DNA of 64,000 nt from Agromyces protaetiae (lineage in GTDB: Bacteria; Actinomycetota; Actinomycetes; Actinomycetales; Microbacteriaceae), in the NCBI RefSeq assembly GCF_004135405.1, contig NZ_CP035491.1:1178001-1242000 (forward strand), written 5' to 3'. The notes beneath the pieces were generated by a model. The model was not told where the DNA came from, ran no database searches, and saw only the letters and a program-made list of their open reading frames with translations. Every line of letters begins with the position of its first letter. Position 1 is the first letter of the stretch. Positions 52,194 through 61,583 of this stretch are shown here, piece after piece. A program made the position numbers and the translations under genes.

Positions 52194-52670
52194 CTACCCC
52201 AGATTCTTCGCCATGCAGACGCTGAACTCCTCGCCCACGTACTGGCCGAAGAGCGGCACGACCTCGTACCCCGCCTTCGCGTACATCGCCTGGGCGGCGT
52301 CGTGGCGGGTGCCCGTCTCGAGCACGATGCGGCGGATGCCGCGCGCCGAGGCATCCTGTTCGATGCGCTCGATGATCGACGTGCCCACGCGACGCCCTCT
52401 CGCCGACTCGTGCACGAACATGCGCTTGAGCTCGGCCGTGCCGTCGACGCCGTCGACGAGCGCACCCATGCCGAGCGCCTCGCCGACGTCGCCGCGCGCG
52501 ACGTAGAACGCGACGCCCGGCCGTTCGAGCGACTCGACATCGAGGAGGAAGCACGCCTCGGGCGGGTAGAGGGAATAGGAATAGGCCTCGCTCCCGCGCA
52601 GCATTTCGTCGACCTCGGGCTGGCGGGGCGATTCGAGGGCGACGGTGACGGATGCCTCGGCTGCACGCAT
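52194..52670 (-). CDS. GNAT N-acetyltransferase
   Basis: 158 residues from ATG 52670, which follows TACGCT by six bases (leaderless). 'LKRMFVHESARGRRVGTSIIERIEQDA' shows the R-G-R-R-V-G acetyl-CoA loop (cited as RGRRVGTS); 'HDAAQAMYAKAGYEVVPLF' is the C-terminal motif. Substrate unknown. Confidence 0.88.
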   Translation of the reverse strand: MRAAEASVTVALESPRQPEVDEMLRGSEAYSYSLYPPEACFLLDVESLERPGVAFYVARGDVGEALGMGALVDGVDGTAELKRMFVHESARGRRVGTSIIERIEQDASARGIRRIVLETGTRHDAAQAMYAKAGYEVVPLFGQYVGEEFSVCMAKNLG

Positions 52671-52925
52671 GCCGCGAGCGTACGCGTGCGGTGTTACGAG
52701 GCGGTTTCTCAGGGGCATCCGCTATCGTTGACGGGTCGGTTCTGGACACCGCGAGGTTTCGCGGATGGGTTTGTGAGTCCATCGGGCCGGTTTCGAGGCG
52801 AATGGGCCTCGGATAGTCACACCGTATGTGAACGGCCCCGGCTCTACGTCAGCTCCGGGTTCTCAGGTGCCGCGCGCGAGCGCGGTCGTACTGCCATGTA
52901 CTCGGAACAACCCAGAAAGCTCAGC
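52671..52925 (+). promoter_or_regulatory. Long leader of the DEAD-box helicase gene
   Basis: About 190-200 bases separate a promoter-like region near 52720-52735 (CTATCGTTGACGG) from the helicase start. No ORF with a ribosome site fills it. Long structured leaders are common in front of cold-inducible DEAD-box genes, so it may mediate temperature or autogenous control, but nothing specific can be proved here. Confidence 0.35.
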
Positions 52926-54900
52926 ATGCCCAAGAACACGAACTTCGATCCCAATCGGGCCAAGGGCCGCAAGCCCTACCGTCCCGGCGGCGCGCCCGCG
53001 CGCGGCGGGCAGTCGGCCCAGAAGCCCGGCTCGCGCAGCGCCGGCCACCGGGGCTACCGCCCCGAAGAGGCGGATGCCTCGAAGAAGGCACCCCGTTGGT
53101 CGCGCGAGCAGCGCGAAGCGACCGGGCGTACGCCGCACCGCGCCGACCGTCCGGGTCGTGATGACCGTGCGCCTCGCTCGTTCGAACGTGACGACCGCGC
53201 TCCCCGACGCGACTTCGACCGCGACCGTGCGTCGCGTTCGTTCGATCGTGACGACCGTTCGTCGGGGCGGCGTTACGACCGCGACGACCGCGCTCCGCGC
53301 CGTGACTTCGATCGTGACCGTGCACCGCGTTCGTTCGATCGGAACGACCGCGACCGTGCGCCGCGCCGCGACTTCGACCGCGATCGCGACCGTGCGCCCC
53401 GTTCGTTCGATCGTGATGACCGTGCGCCGCGTCGCTACGACCGTGACGACCGTGCTCCGCGTTCGTTCGATCGCGACGACCGCGCCCCCCGTCGCTTCGA
53501 GCGTGACGACCGCGCCCCCGCCGCGACTTCGACCGCCCGGGCTTCCGCGACAGCGAGCGCCGCCCGTCGTCGTTCTACCCCGCCAAGGACGAGCGCCCCC
53601 GCTTCACCCCGAAGACGACGTCGTGCTCGAGCGCCTCGAGGCCGAGGCCATCCAGGCCGACGCCGTCGAGGGCATCGGCTTCGGCGACCTCGGGCTCGGC
53701 GGCAACATCGTGCGTGCGCTGAAGGAGCTGGGTGCCGAGTCGCCGTTCCCGATCCAGGCTGCGACGATTCCGCAGGTGCTCGAGGGCCGCGACGTCCTCG
53801 GCCGCGGCCGCACGGGCTCAGGCAAGACCATCGCGTTCGGCGCGCCGACCGTCGAGCGGCTCATGCAGCTCTGGTCGGCCTCGGACAAGGCCGGCGGCAA
53901 GCGGGTCATGGGCCGCGCTCCGCGCGCGCTCGTCCTCGCGCCGACCCGCGAGCTCGCCCTCCAGATCGACCGTACGGTGCAGCCCATCGCGCAGTCGGTC
54001 GGCCTCTTCACGACCCAGGTCTACGGCGGCGTCCCCCAGGCCCGCCAGGTCGGTGCGCTGCGACGCGGCGTCGACATCGTGATCGGCACCCCGGGCCGCA
54101 TCGAAGACCTCGTGCGCCAGGGCCACCTCGACCTCTCCGAGATCGAGATCACCGTCCTCGACGAGGCCGACCACATGTGCGACCTCGGGTTCCTCGAGCC
54201 CGTGCAGCGCATCCTCCGCGAGACGAAGGAGGGCGGCCAGAAGCTCCTCTTCTCGGCGACCCTCGACTCGGGCGTCGCGATGCTCGTCGACGAGTTCCTC
54301 GTGAACCCCGCCGTTCACGAGGTCGCCGGTGAAGACCAGGCGTCGGGCACGATCGAGCACCGCGTGTTCGTCATCGACAACCGCGACAAGCGCGACATCG
54401 TCGCGATGCTCGCCGACCGCGACGGCAAGACCCTCGTCTTCAGCCGCACGCGCGCGTTCGCCGAAGACCTCACCGAGCACCTCGAAGACGCCGGCATCCG
54501 TGCCGTCGCCCTCCACGGCGACCTCAACCAGTCGCGTCGCACGCGGAACCTGCACCAGCTCACGAGCGGGCGGGTCGACGTGCTCGTCGCGACGGATGTC
54601 GCGGCACGAGGCATCCACGTCGACGACATCGACCTCGTGATCCAGGCCGACGCGCCCGACGAGTACAAGACGTACCTGCACCGCTCGGGCCGCACGGGCC
54701 GTGCGGGCGCCGCGGGACGCGTCGTGACGCTCATCCCGCGCAACCGCCAGCGCCGGATGGCCGAGCTCCTCGACCGCGCCGAGATCGACGTCGACTTCGA
54801 AGACGTGCAGATCGGCGATGCCGTGCTCTACGATCTCGGTCCGATCGACGTCGAGGCGCCGGTCGCAGCCGCCGACGCCGACGAGTCGACCGAGGCCTGA
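52926..54900 (+). pseudogene. DEAD-box RNA helicase with charged repeat domain, two frameshifts
   Basis: Restored reading is about 658 residues; ATG 52926 preferred (AGAAAG upstream), ATG 52896 is in frame. N-terminal 75 residues basic; residues about 75-200 are Arg/Asp-rich repeats (DRDDRAPR, SFDRDDR) like RNA-binding, phase-separating tails. Two C runs are one base short: 53515-53519 (five C; an identical unit 30 bases upstream has six) and 53607-53610. With both restored the protein continues into the helicase core: Walker A 'GRTGSGKT', 'APTRELALQID', 'LDEADHM', 'LFSATLD', 'VATDVAARGIHVDDID', 'HRSGRTGRAG'. Unwinds RNA in ribosome assembly or decay. Confidence 0.9.
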
Positions 54901-54916
54901 CCCGAACCCTGCGTTC

Positions 54917-54973
54917 CGAGAGGACGCGGACGCTCGCTCGCGCATCGCGCGGCGAGGCGCCCGCGTCCTCTCG
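54917..54973. terminator. Hairpin between helicase and lipoprotein genes
   Basis: CGAGAGGACGCGG (54917-54929) pairs perfectly with CCGCGTCCTCTCG (54961-54973) around a 31-base G/C-rich loop. Lies between convergent genes and can end both transcripts. Confidence 0.65.
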
Positions 54974-55009
54974 TCGTCTGCGCCACGCGGATCGCCGGCG
55001 GATCGCCGC

Positions 55010-56167
55010 CTACCAGCGGGCGTCGACGATGCCGTCGGCGATCGCGCTCGAGCGGTCGCTCCAGATCTCGTAGAGGTCGCCCCCCGCGGCGAGGTAGACC
55101 GGGGTGCGGCCGCCGTTCGGCATCGCCGGGCCGATGAAGGCGCGTGCGTCGCCGCCCGGCGGGAGCGCGAGCGGGTCGAGTGCGACGTCGCCGTCGGGTG
55201 CATCCAGGACGCCCGATTCGGGGGCGAACCCGCGTGCGACCGCGATCTCGCTCACGCCGTGGCCGCCGGCGAGGAGCACGCAGGTGAACACCCGCGCGTC
55301 GGCGCGGATCGCGTCGTCGAGCGACGCGGCCACTGCGTCGGGGGTGCGGGCCCGGTAGCTCACCGCCGTGTCCGCCGGATAGCCGAGGTACACGAGGAGC
55401 AGCGCCACGTCGAGATCGCCCGTGCACGTCGGCTCGACGGGCGCGAGCTCGAGACGTGGCCACGCGGCCTGCTCGGGCGTCGCCGATTCGAGCGCCGCGA
55501 ACACGGGTTCGGCGACGGCGGCGAGCCGGTCGAGCATCGTGCCGTCGGAGATTCCCGCGTACTTCGAACCCGTGCCGGTGAGCCCGGCCGCGGTGATCTC
55601 GAACTGCACCCACGCGCCGGCCACGGGAGCCGACAGGCGCCAGCCCGTTTCGCCCGCCGCCGTCGAGGCTTCCACGCCGCCGATGTCGCGCACGTCTTCG
55701 GACGGCGCGTCCCCCGCCCACACCGGCACCCACCGATCGGCCGCACCCGGAAGCACCCGCAGCGAGAGGTACGACCAGTCGCCGAGACCGCTGCCGATCG
55801 CGGCCTGCGGGTCGCCGAGCCGCCACGAGCAGTCGAGCCCGCCGAGCCCCTCGAGCACGGCGGCGTCGAAGAGCGCGTTCGGCTGGACTGCGGGCTGCGG
55901 CGTGGAGTCGCTCTCGGCGGCCGCCGCCGGCGTGCCGCTTGCGGGTGCGAGAGCGGATGCCACGAGCGACTCGGGGACGAGGTCGGCGCACGTGAGCGGC
56001 ACCGCCGGATCGGGTGCCGGAGCGGCCGTCGCCGTCGAGCCGGCCGCCCGAGTCGACGCAGCGGCCTGACCCGCCGCGATGCTCGCGCACCCCGTGAGCG
56101 TTCCGCCCGCGAGGGCCCCGAGCGCGAGCGCAGCGAGCAGCACGGGACCAGGGCGGAGGGGGCGCAT
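55010..56167 (-). CDS. Putative lipoprotein of unknown function
   Basis: 385 residues from ATG 56167, seven bases after TATGCT (leaderless). Signal helix 'PVLLAALALGALAGGTLTGC' ends in a lipobox Cys at about residue 26. The mature part is Ala-rich at first, then two similar halves of about 150 residues; five or so Cys could form disulphides ('LTCADLVPE', 'LDCSWRLGD', 'PTCTGDLD', 'VFTCVLL'). No family recognised. Surface-exposed protein anchored in the membrane. Confidence 0.75.
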   Translation of the reverse strand: MRPLRPGPVLLAALALGALAGGTLTGCASIAAGQAAASTRAAGSTATAAPAPDPAVPLTCADLVPESLVASALAPASGTPAAAAESDSTPQPAVQPNALFDAAVLEGLGGLDCSWRLGDPQAAIGSGLGDWSYLSLRVLPGAADRWVPVWAGDAPSEDVRDIGGVEASTAAGETGWRLSAPVAGAWVQFEITAAGLTGTGSKYAGISDGTMLDRLAAVAEPVFAALESATPEQAAWPRLELAPVEPTCTGDLDVALLLVYLGYPADTAVSYRARTPDAVAASLDDAIRADARVFTCVLLAGGHGVSEIAVARGFAPESGVLDAPDGDVALDPLALPPGGDARAFIGPAMPNGGRTPVYLAAGGDLYEIWSDRSSAIADGIVDARW

Positions 56168-56225
56168 GGCCGCGAGCATAGCGGCGGGCGGTGCGCACGT
56201 CACGCGATCCGGGAAAGTCGGCTGA

Positions 56226-57170
56226 TCAGGAGATGCCGATGCCTCCATCGCTCGTGAGCACCTGGCCCACGACCCACGATCCCGCGTCGGTGCAGAGCCA
56301 CGCGATGAGCTCGGCGGTGTCCTCGGGCCTGCCCCAGCGGCCGAACGGCGTCGTCGCGATCCACTCGGTCGCCGCATCGAGCGGCCGGTCGGTCGTCTCG
56401 GGGTCGAGGTAGCCCGTGTTCACCGGCCCCGGGTTCACGGTGTTCAGCCGGATCCCGATCTCGAGGAGCTCCGCAGCGACCGTCGAGGTGACCCCCGCGA
56501 GCGCCGCCTTGCTCGTCGCGTAGGGCACCTCGCCGCGCATGGGACCGTGGATCTGCCCCGACGTCATCCAGACGACGTGACCGGTCGGCGCTGCGAAGGG
56601 GCGGTCGGTGGATGTCGCGGCGCTCGCGCCGTGTTCGCCGCGCTCGCCGGGGCGGCGCGGTGCCGCGTCGACGCTCGGCGTCGGCACGCCGGCGATCCTG
56701 CGGGCGAATGCGGCGGTGAGCAGGAGGGTCGAGCGCGTGTTGACGTCCCAGTGCGCGTCGAGGAGCGCGCCCGTCAGGTCGAGGATGCCCCCGCTGTCGC
56801 CGCTTCGCGCGTGGATGCAGAGCAGCAGGTCGAGGTGCCCGGTGAGCGCGGCCGCCGCCTCGATGAGGCGTTCGGCGGGCTCGGATCTCTCGGATGCCTC
56901 GGACTCGCGCGCTGTCGCCCCGAGGTCGATCCCGAGGTCGCCGAATCGCGCTCCGGGCGCGAGCGCGTCGCGGATGCCCGCGCGCACGGCGTCGAGGTCG
57001 TCGCCGCCCCACGGCTGATCGAGGTCGTGCGGCCGGTGGTGCTGGATGAACACGTTCGCGCCGAGCGAGGCGAGCTTGCGGGCGACGGCGTAGGCGATGC
57101 CGCGGCGACGGGAGACGCCCGTGACGAGGGCGGTGCGTCCGAGCAGGGGGAGTTCAGAGTGTTCGTGCAT
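56226..57170 (-). CDS. SDR-family oxidoreductase
   Basis: 314 residues. Cofactor motif 'ALVTGVSRRRGIAYAVARKLA'-type TGxxxxxGI (cited as TGVSRRRGIAYA) resembles enoyl-ACP reductase-like SDRs (T-G-x-S-x-R-x-G-I). Catalytic region 'WMTSGQIHGPMRGEVPYATSK' gives S...Y..xK (cited as PYATSK). An insertion of about 30 residues after 'ARRIAGVPTPS' is unusual. Substrate unknown. Confidence 0.87.
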   Translation of the reverse strand: MHEHSELPLLGRTALVTGVSRRRGIAYAVARKLASLGANVFIQHHRPHDLDQPWGGDDLDAVRAGIRDALAPGARFGDLGIDLGATARESEASERSEPAERLIEAAAALTGHLDLLLCIHARSGDSGGILDLTGALLDAHWDVNTRSTLLLTAAFARRIAGVPTPSVDAAPRRPGERGEHGASAATSTDRPFAAPTGHVVWMTSGQIHGPMRGEVPYATSKAALAGVTSTVAAELLEIGIRLNTVNPGPVNTGYLDPETTDRPLDAATEWIATTPFGRWGRPEDTAELIAWLCTDAGSWVVGQVLTSDGGIGIS

Positions 57171-57272
57171 GGGTGTGAGCGCTTTCGTTCGACCGCGCGA
57201 GGGCGCGGGAGCGTGAATGGGGGTCGGAAGCGCGTCACCGGCATTGCATGAGGGCGAGCCTAGCGTGCGCGG

Positions 57273-58442
57273 CTATCCGGTTCCGAACGGATCGCTGAAG
57301 TCCTTCGGGGCGCGAGTTCGGCGAGCGTGGTCGGCGATCGAACGGAGCGTGTCCCCCGCGATATAGGTTCGGCCCCGTTTGTCGCCCTGAGGGAGCAGGA
57401 GTCCCGCGTCCGCGAGCGCGGCGAGGTCACGGGTCGCGGTCTGTTCGCTGACCGCTTCGTCGGCTTCCGCGAGCGCCGCCATGTATGTCGCGCGGCGCAC
57501 ACGGTACCCGAGCGTCGCATCGACGAGTACGTAGATCGTGCGTTCGGCGAGCTTCTCGTCGCGCGTGAGCCGTTCGAGTTCGACCCAGACGCGCTCGATC
57601 GCCTGGATGCGGCGTTGGATGGTCTGAGCCTGCCGCAAGTGGGCGGTGAGCGTGAACCGAATCCACGGCCGGGCGTCCCGATCTGGTTGCCACGATCCAC
57701 CGCCGACCTGGCCGAGGACGTCGTAGTAGGTCTGGGTGTTGCGGCCGAGGTGCTCTTCGATGCTCAGGAAGACGGGAGAGAGGCTGCCGCCGTCGGACGC
57801 CAGGACGAGGCTTTGGAGGCAACGCGCCATGCGTCCGTTGCCGTCGCGGAAGGGGTGGATCATGACGAGGTTGAGGTGGGCCATGGCGGCTCGAATGAGC
57901 GCAGGTCCGTCGTCCTCGCCGAGCTGGGCGACGAGCGCCGACATGAGTTTCGGCACTTGTGACAGGTCGGCGCCTTCGTGCACGATCTCGCCTGTGTACT
58001 CGCGTTGCACGTAGATCGGACCGGCCCGCCAGCGCCCTGGTCGCACACTGAGGTCGTAGCTCGTCATCATGAAGTGCAGGCTCTTGATCAGGTCGGCGGA
58101 TACGGTGAGGTCGTCGTCCTGGGCGAGTTGGAGAACGTAGGTCATCGCGGTGCGGTACCCCTCGAGGGCGAGCCGAGTCTCGGTGTCTGCGTCGAGCGGA
58201 TCCTCGCCGAGAACGACCGCGTCTGCGTCATCGAGTGGCGCGTCGTACCCTTCGATGCTGTTGGAACCTTGGATGTTCCTGGCGAGCGTGGTTCGTCTCA
58301 GCGAACCGTTCCACCTTCGGGACTCACCGAGTTTGAAGCGGAGCGCCTGGCGCATCCCGTCGATCTCGGCGAGCACGGCGAGTTCTCGCTCGTCGAGCGG
58401 AGGCGTTTCGAAGAGTGGGGGTGCCGGTCTGCTCGTGGTCAT
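57273..58442 (-). CDS. Fic-domain protein with winged helix
   Basis: 389 residues from ATG 58442 (TAATCA seven bases upstream, TTTACA 16 further; GTG 58463 and ATG 58460 are alternatives). Active motif 'HPFRDGNGRMAR' (about residue 197) is complete, so AMP or a related group can be transferred to protein Ser/Thr/Tyr. 'GSNSIEGYD' near residue 60 matches the class II inhibitory motif (S-x-x-x-E-G) that blocks the active site from within. C-terminal winged helix (about 310-380). A dyad overlaps the -35, suggesting autoregulation. No Phd/FicA-like antitoxin gene is adjacent. Confidence 0.92.
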   Translation of the reverse strand: MTTSRPAPPLFETPPLDERELAVLAEIDGMRQALRFKLGESRRWNGSLRRTTLARNIQGSNSIEGYDAPLDDADAVVLGEDPLDADTETRLALEGYRTAMTYVLQLAQDDDLTVSADLIKSLHFMMTSYDLSVRPGRWRAGPIYVQREYTGEIVHEGADLSQVPKLMSALVAQLGEDDGPALIRAAMAHLNLVMIHPFRDGNGRMARCLQSLVLASDGGSLSPVFLSIEEHLGRNTQTYYDVLGQVGGGSWQPDRDARPWIRFTLTAHLRQAQTIQRRIQAIERVWVELERLTRDEKLAERTIYVLVDATLGYRVRRATYMAALAEADEAVSEQTATRDLAALADAGLLLPQGDKRGRTYIAGDTLRSIADHARRTRAPKDFSDPFGTG

Positions 58443-58449
58443 TTGACTA

Positions 58450-58480
58450 TGATTAAACATCACCCGACTGTTGTAAACAG
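58450..58480 (-). promoter_or_regulatory. Fic gene promoter with dyad operator
   Basis: On the minus strand TTTACA (58477-58472) and TAATCA (58455-58450) form -35 and -10 with a 16-base spacer; the ATG follows seven bases later. CTGTT-GTA-AACAG (58468-58480) is a perfect dyad over the -35. The region is strikingly A/T-rich compared with its surroundings. Confidence 0.75.
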
Positions 58481-58568
58481 CTTAACCCTCAGTCGCGCGC
58501 ACCGTGCCCCCGATTGGTGCGCGGATCGGGCCGAAGACTGGCGCTCGAGGCATCCGTTTGCCATACTT

Positions 58569-58590
58569 ACTATCTGAACGTTCGGTCGGT
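58569..58590 (+). promoter_or_regulatory. PaaR-like TetR operator of the paa operon
   Basis: The 22 bases contain AACGTTCGGTCGGT preceded by ACTATCTG. As I recall the Corynebacterium PaaR site (ACTNACCG-NN-CG-NN-CGGTNAGT), the match is imperfect in the left arm and nearly complete in the right. It lies 72 bases before the thiolase start, so a TetR-type repressor released by phenylacetyl-CoA is plausible. Confidence 0.6.
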
Positions 58591-58661
58591 AATTAAGTCG
58601 GGCCGGCTCGGACGATCGCACAGACCTACCGCAACGCATGACAGAGCAGTCAGGAGACGGC

Positions 58662-59861
<1,200 letters not shown>

Positions 59862-59863
59862 CG

Positions 59864-60643
59864 ATGACGGATGTCTCGGCCGAGCGCCGTTCCGACGACG
59901 ACACCGCCGCGCCGATCCTCGTCGAGCGCGCGGCGGATCGCGTCGTCGTGACGCTCAACCGGCCCGAGAAGCGCAACGCGATCGACCAGGCGATGGTCGA
60001 CGCCCTCCACGAGGTGTGCGCCGAACTCGAGGTCGAGCCGCGCACGCTCATCATCACGGGCGCGGGGTCGACGTTCGCGGCGGGCGCCGACATCGCGCAA
60101 CTGCGCGAGCGGCGTGCGGCCGACGCGCTCGCGGGCATCAACGCCAACTGCTTCATCCGGATCAACGAGCTGCCGATGCCCGTCATCGCGGCGATCGACG
60201 GCTACGCGCTCGGCGGCGGCGCCGAACTCACCTACGCGGCCGACCTGCGACTCGCGACGCCCGCGCTCAAGATCGGCAACCCAGAGACGGGCCTCGGCAT
60301 CATCGCGGCGGCCGGCGCGAGCTGGCGACTGAAGGAGATCGTCGGCGAGGCGCTCGCGCTCGAACTGCTGCTGACCGGGCGCGTGCTGAACGCCGACGAA
60401 GCGCTCGCGGCCCGGCTCGTGAACGCCGTGCATGCTGCCAAAGACCTGCTCGCCGAAGCGCACGCGCTCGCCGACCGCATCGCCGCGAACGACCGCGACG
60501 CGACGATCGCGATGAAGCGCGTCGTGCGCGCCCCGCGCGCCGAGCACCCGCGCGTCGACCTCGAGGCGCAGGCCGAACTGTTCGAGTCGCCCGAGAAGGT
60601 GCGGCGCATGACCGAATTCCTGGAGCGGAGATCCAAGCGATGA
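59864..60643 (+). CDS. Enoyl-CoA hydratase/isomerase (PaaF/PaaG type)
   Basis: 259 residues from ATG 59864 (GTG 59858 overlapping the thiolase stop is an alternative). Crotonase fold: 'VVVTLNRPEKRNAIDQAMVD', 'TFAAGADIAQLRE' oxyanion, 'ALGGGAELTYAADLRLA', 'NPETGLGIIAAAGAS'. In the phenylacetate pathway such enzymes isomerise or hydrate ring-opened CoA esters; whether F or G cannot be read from sequence. Stop overlaps the next start (ATGA). Confidence 0.87.
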   Translation: MTDVSAERRSDDDTAAPILVERAADRVVVTLNRPEKRNAIDQAMVDALHEVCAELEVEPRTLIITGAGSTFAAGADIAQLRERRAADALAGINANCFIRINELPMPVIAAIDGYALGGGAELTYAADLRLATPALKIGNPETGLGIIAAAGASWRLKEIVGEALALELLLTGRVLNADEALAARLVNAVHAAKDLLAEAHALADRIAANDRDATIAMKRVVRAPRAEHPRVDLEAQAELFESPEKVRRMTEFLERRSKR

Positions 60644-61563
60644 GCGAAGCGGTTTCAGGTCTCGATACGCGGCCGACTGCGTCGGGCGCTACTCGACCGG
60701 CGGGATCCCCTCCCGTCCCGGCCCGCGTGGGCGTGCTCGGCGGCGGACGCATGGGCGCGGGCATCGCGCACGCGTTCCTCGTCGCGGGCGCACACGTCAC
60801 GGTCGTCGAGCGCGATGCGGATGCCGCGGCCGCGGCCCGTACGCGTGTGACCGATGCCGTCGCGACATCCGTCGCCCGCGGCACGACGCACGAGGCATCC
60901 GACGTCATCGAGGCGCGCCTCGAAAGCGTGACGGAGGTCTCGGCCTTCGCCGATGCCGGGCTCGTGATCGAGGCCGTGCCCGAGGAGCTCGCGCTCAAGA
61001 TCGACGCGCTGACCCGCGTCGAGGCGGTGCTCGGCGAAGACGCCGTGCTCGCGTCGAACACGTCGTCGATCTCGATCGACGAGCTCGCGACCGTGCTGGC
61101 TCGGCCGTCGCGGTTCCTCGGCATGCACTACTTCAACCCCGTGCCGGCGTCGACGCTCGTCGAGCTCGTGCGCGGCACCGCGACCGACCCGGTCCTCGTC
61201 GACGACGCGCGTCTGTGGGTCGAGGGCATCGGCAAGACCCCGATCGTGGTGACGGACGCCCCGGGGTTCGCGTCGTCGCGGCTCGGCGTCGCGATCGGAC
61301 TCGAGGCGATCCGCATGCTCGAGGAGGGCGTCGCGTCGGCGGAAGACATCGACACCGCGATGGTGCTCGGCTACAAGCATCCCGTCGGGCCGCTCAAGAC
61401 CACCGACCTCGTCGGACTCGACGTGCGCCTCGGCATTGCCGAGTACCTCGCGAGCCAGCTCGGCCCGCGCTTCGAACCGCCCGCCCTGCTGCGACGACTC
61501 GTCGCCGAGGGCAAGCTCGGCCGCAAGACGGGCGAGGGCTTCTACGACTGGACTGCGCAGTGA
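60640..61563 (+). CDS. paaH: 3-Hydroxyacyl-CoA dehydrogenase
   Basis: 307 residues. NAD Rossmann motif 'VGVLGGGRMGAGIAHAFLVA' (about 31-50), 'SNTSSISIDELA' and 'GMHYFNPVPASTLVELVRG' with the catalytic His; C-terminal helical domain has 'GYKHPVGPLKTTDLVGLDV'. Oxidises 3-hydroxyadipyl-CoA. The N-terminal 25 residues before the NAD motif are an extension. Start overlaps the hydratase stop. Confidence 0.92.
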   Translation: MSEAVSGLDTRPTASGATRPAGSPPVPARVGVLGGGRMGAGIAHAFLVAGAHVTVVERDADAAAAARTRVTDAVATSVARGTTHEASDVIEARLESVTEVSAFADAGLVIEAVPEELALKIDALTRVEAVLGEDAVLASNTSSISIDELATVLARPSRFLGMHYFNPVPASTLVELVRGTATDPVLVDDARLWVEGIGKTPIVVTDAPGFASSRLGVAIGLEAIRMLEEGVASAEDIDTAMVLGYKHPVGPLKTTDLVGLDVRLGIAEYLASQLGPRFEPPALLRRLVAEGKLGRKTGEGFYDWTAQ

Positions 61564-61583
61564 CGCGCGAAGGGACACATGCC

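Noticed and set aside
53140-53520. CRISPR or satellite array
   Set aside because: Irregular units in frame with a helicase; codes for Arg/Asp repeats.
22081-53610. Programmed frameshifting at G/C runs
   Set aside because: No slippery heptamers or downstream pseudoknots seen, unrelated genes, and all events are the same one-base loss in homopolymers; assembly error is simpler.
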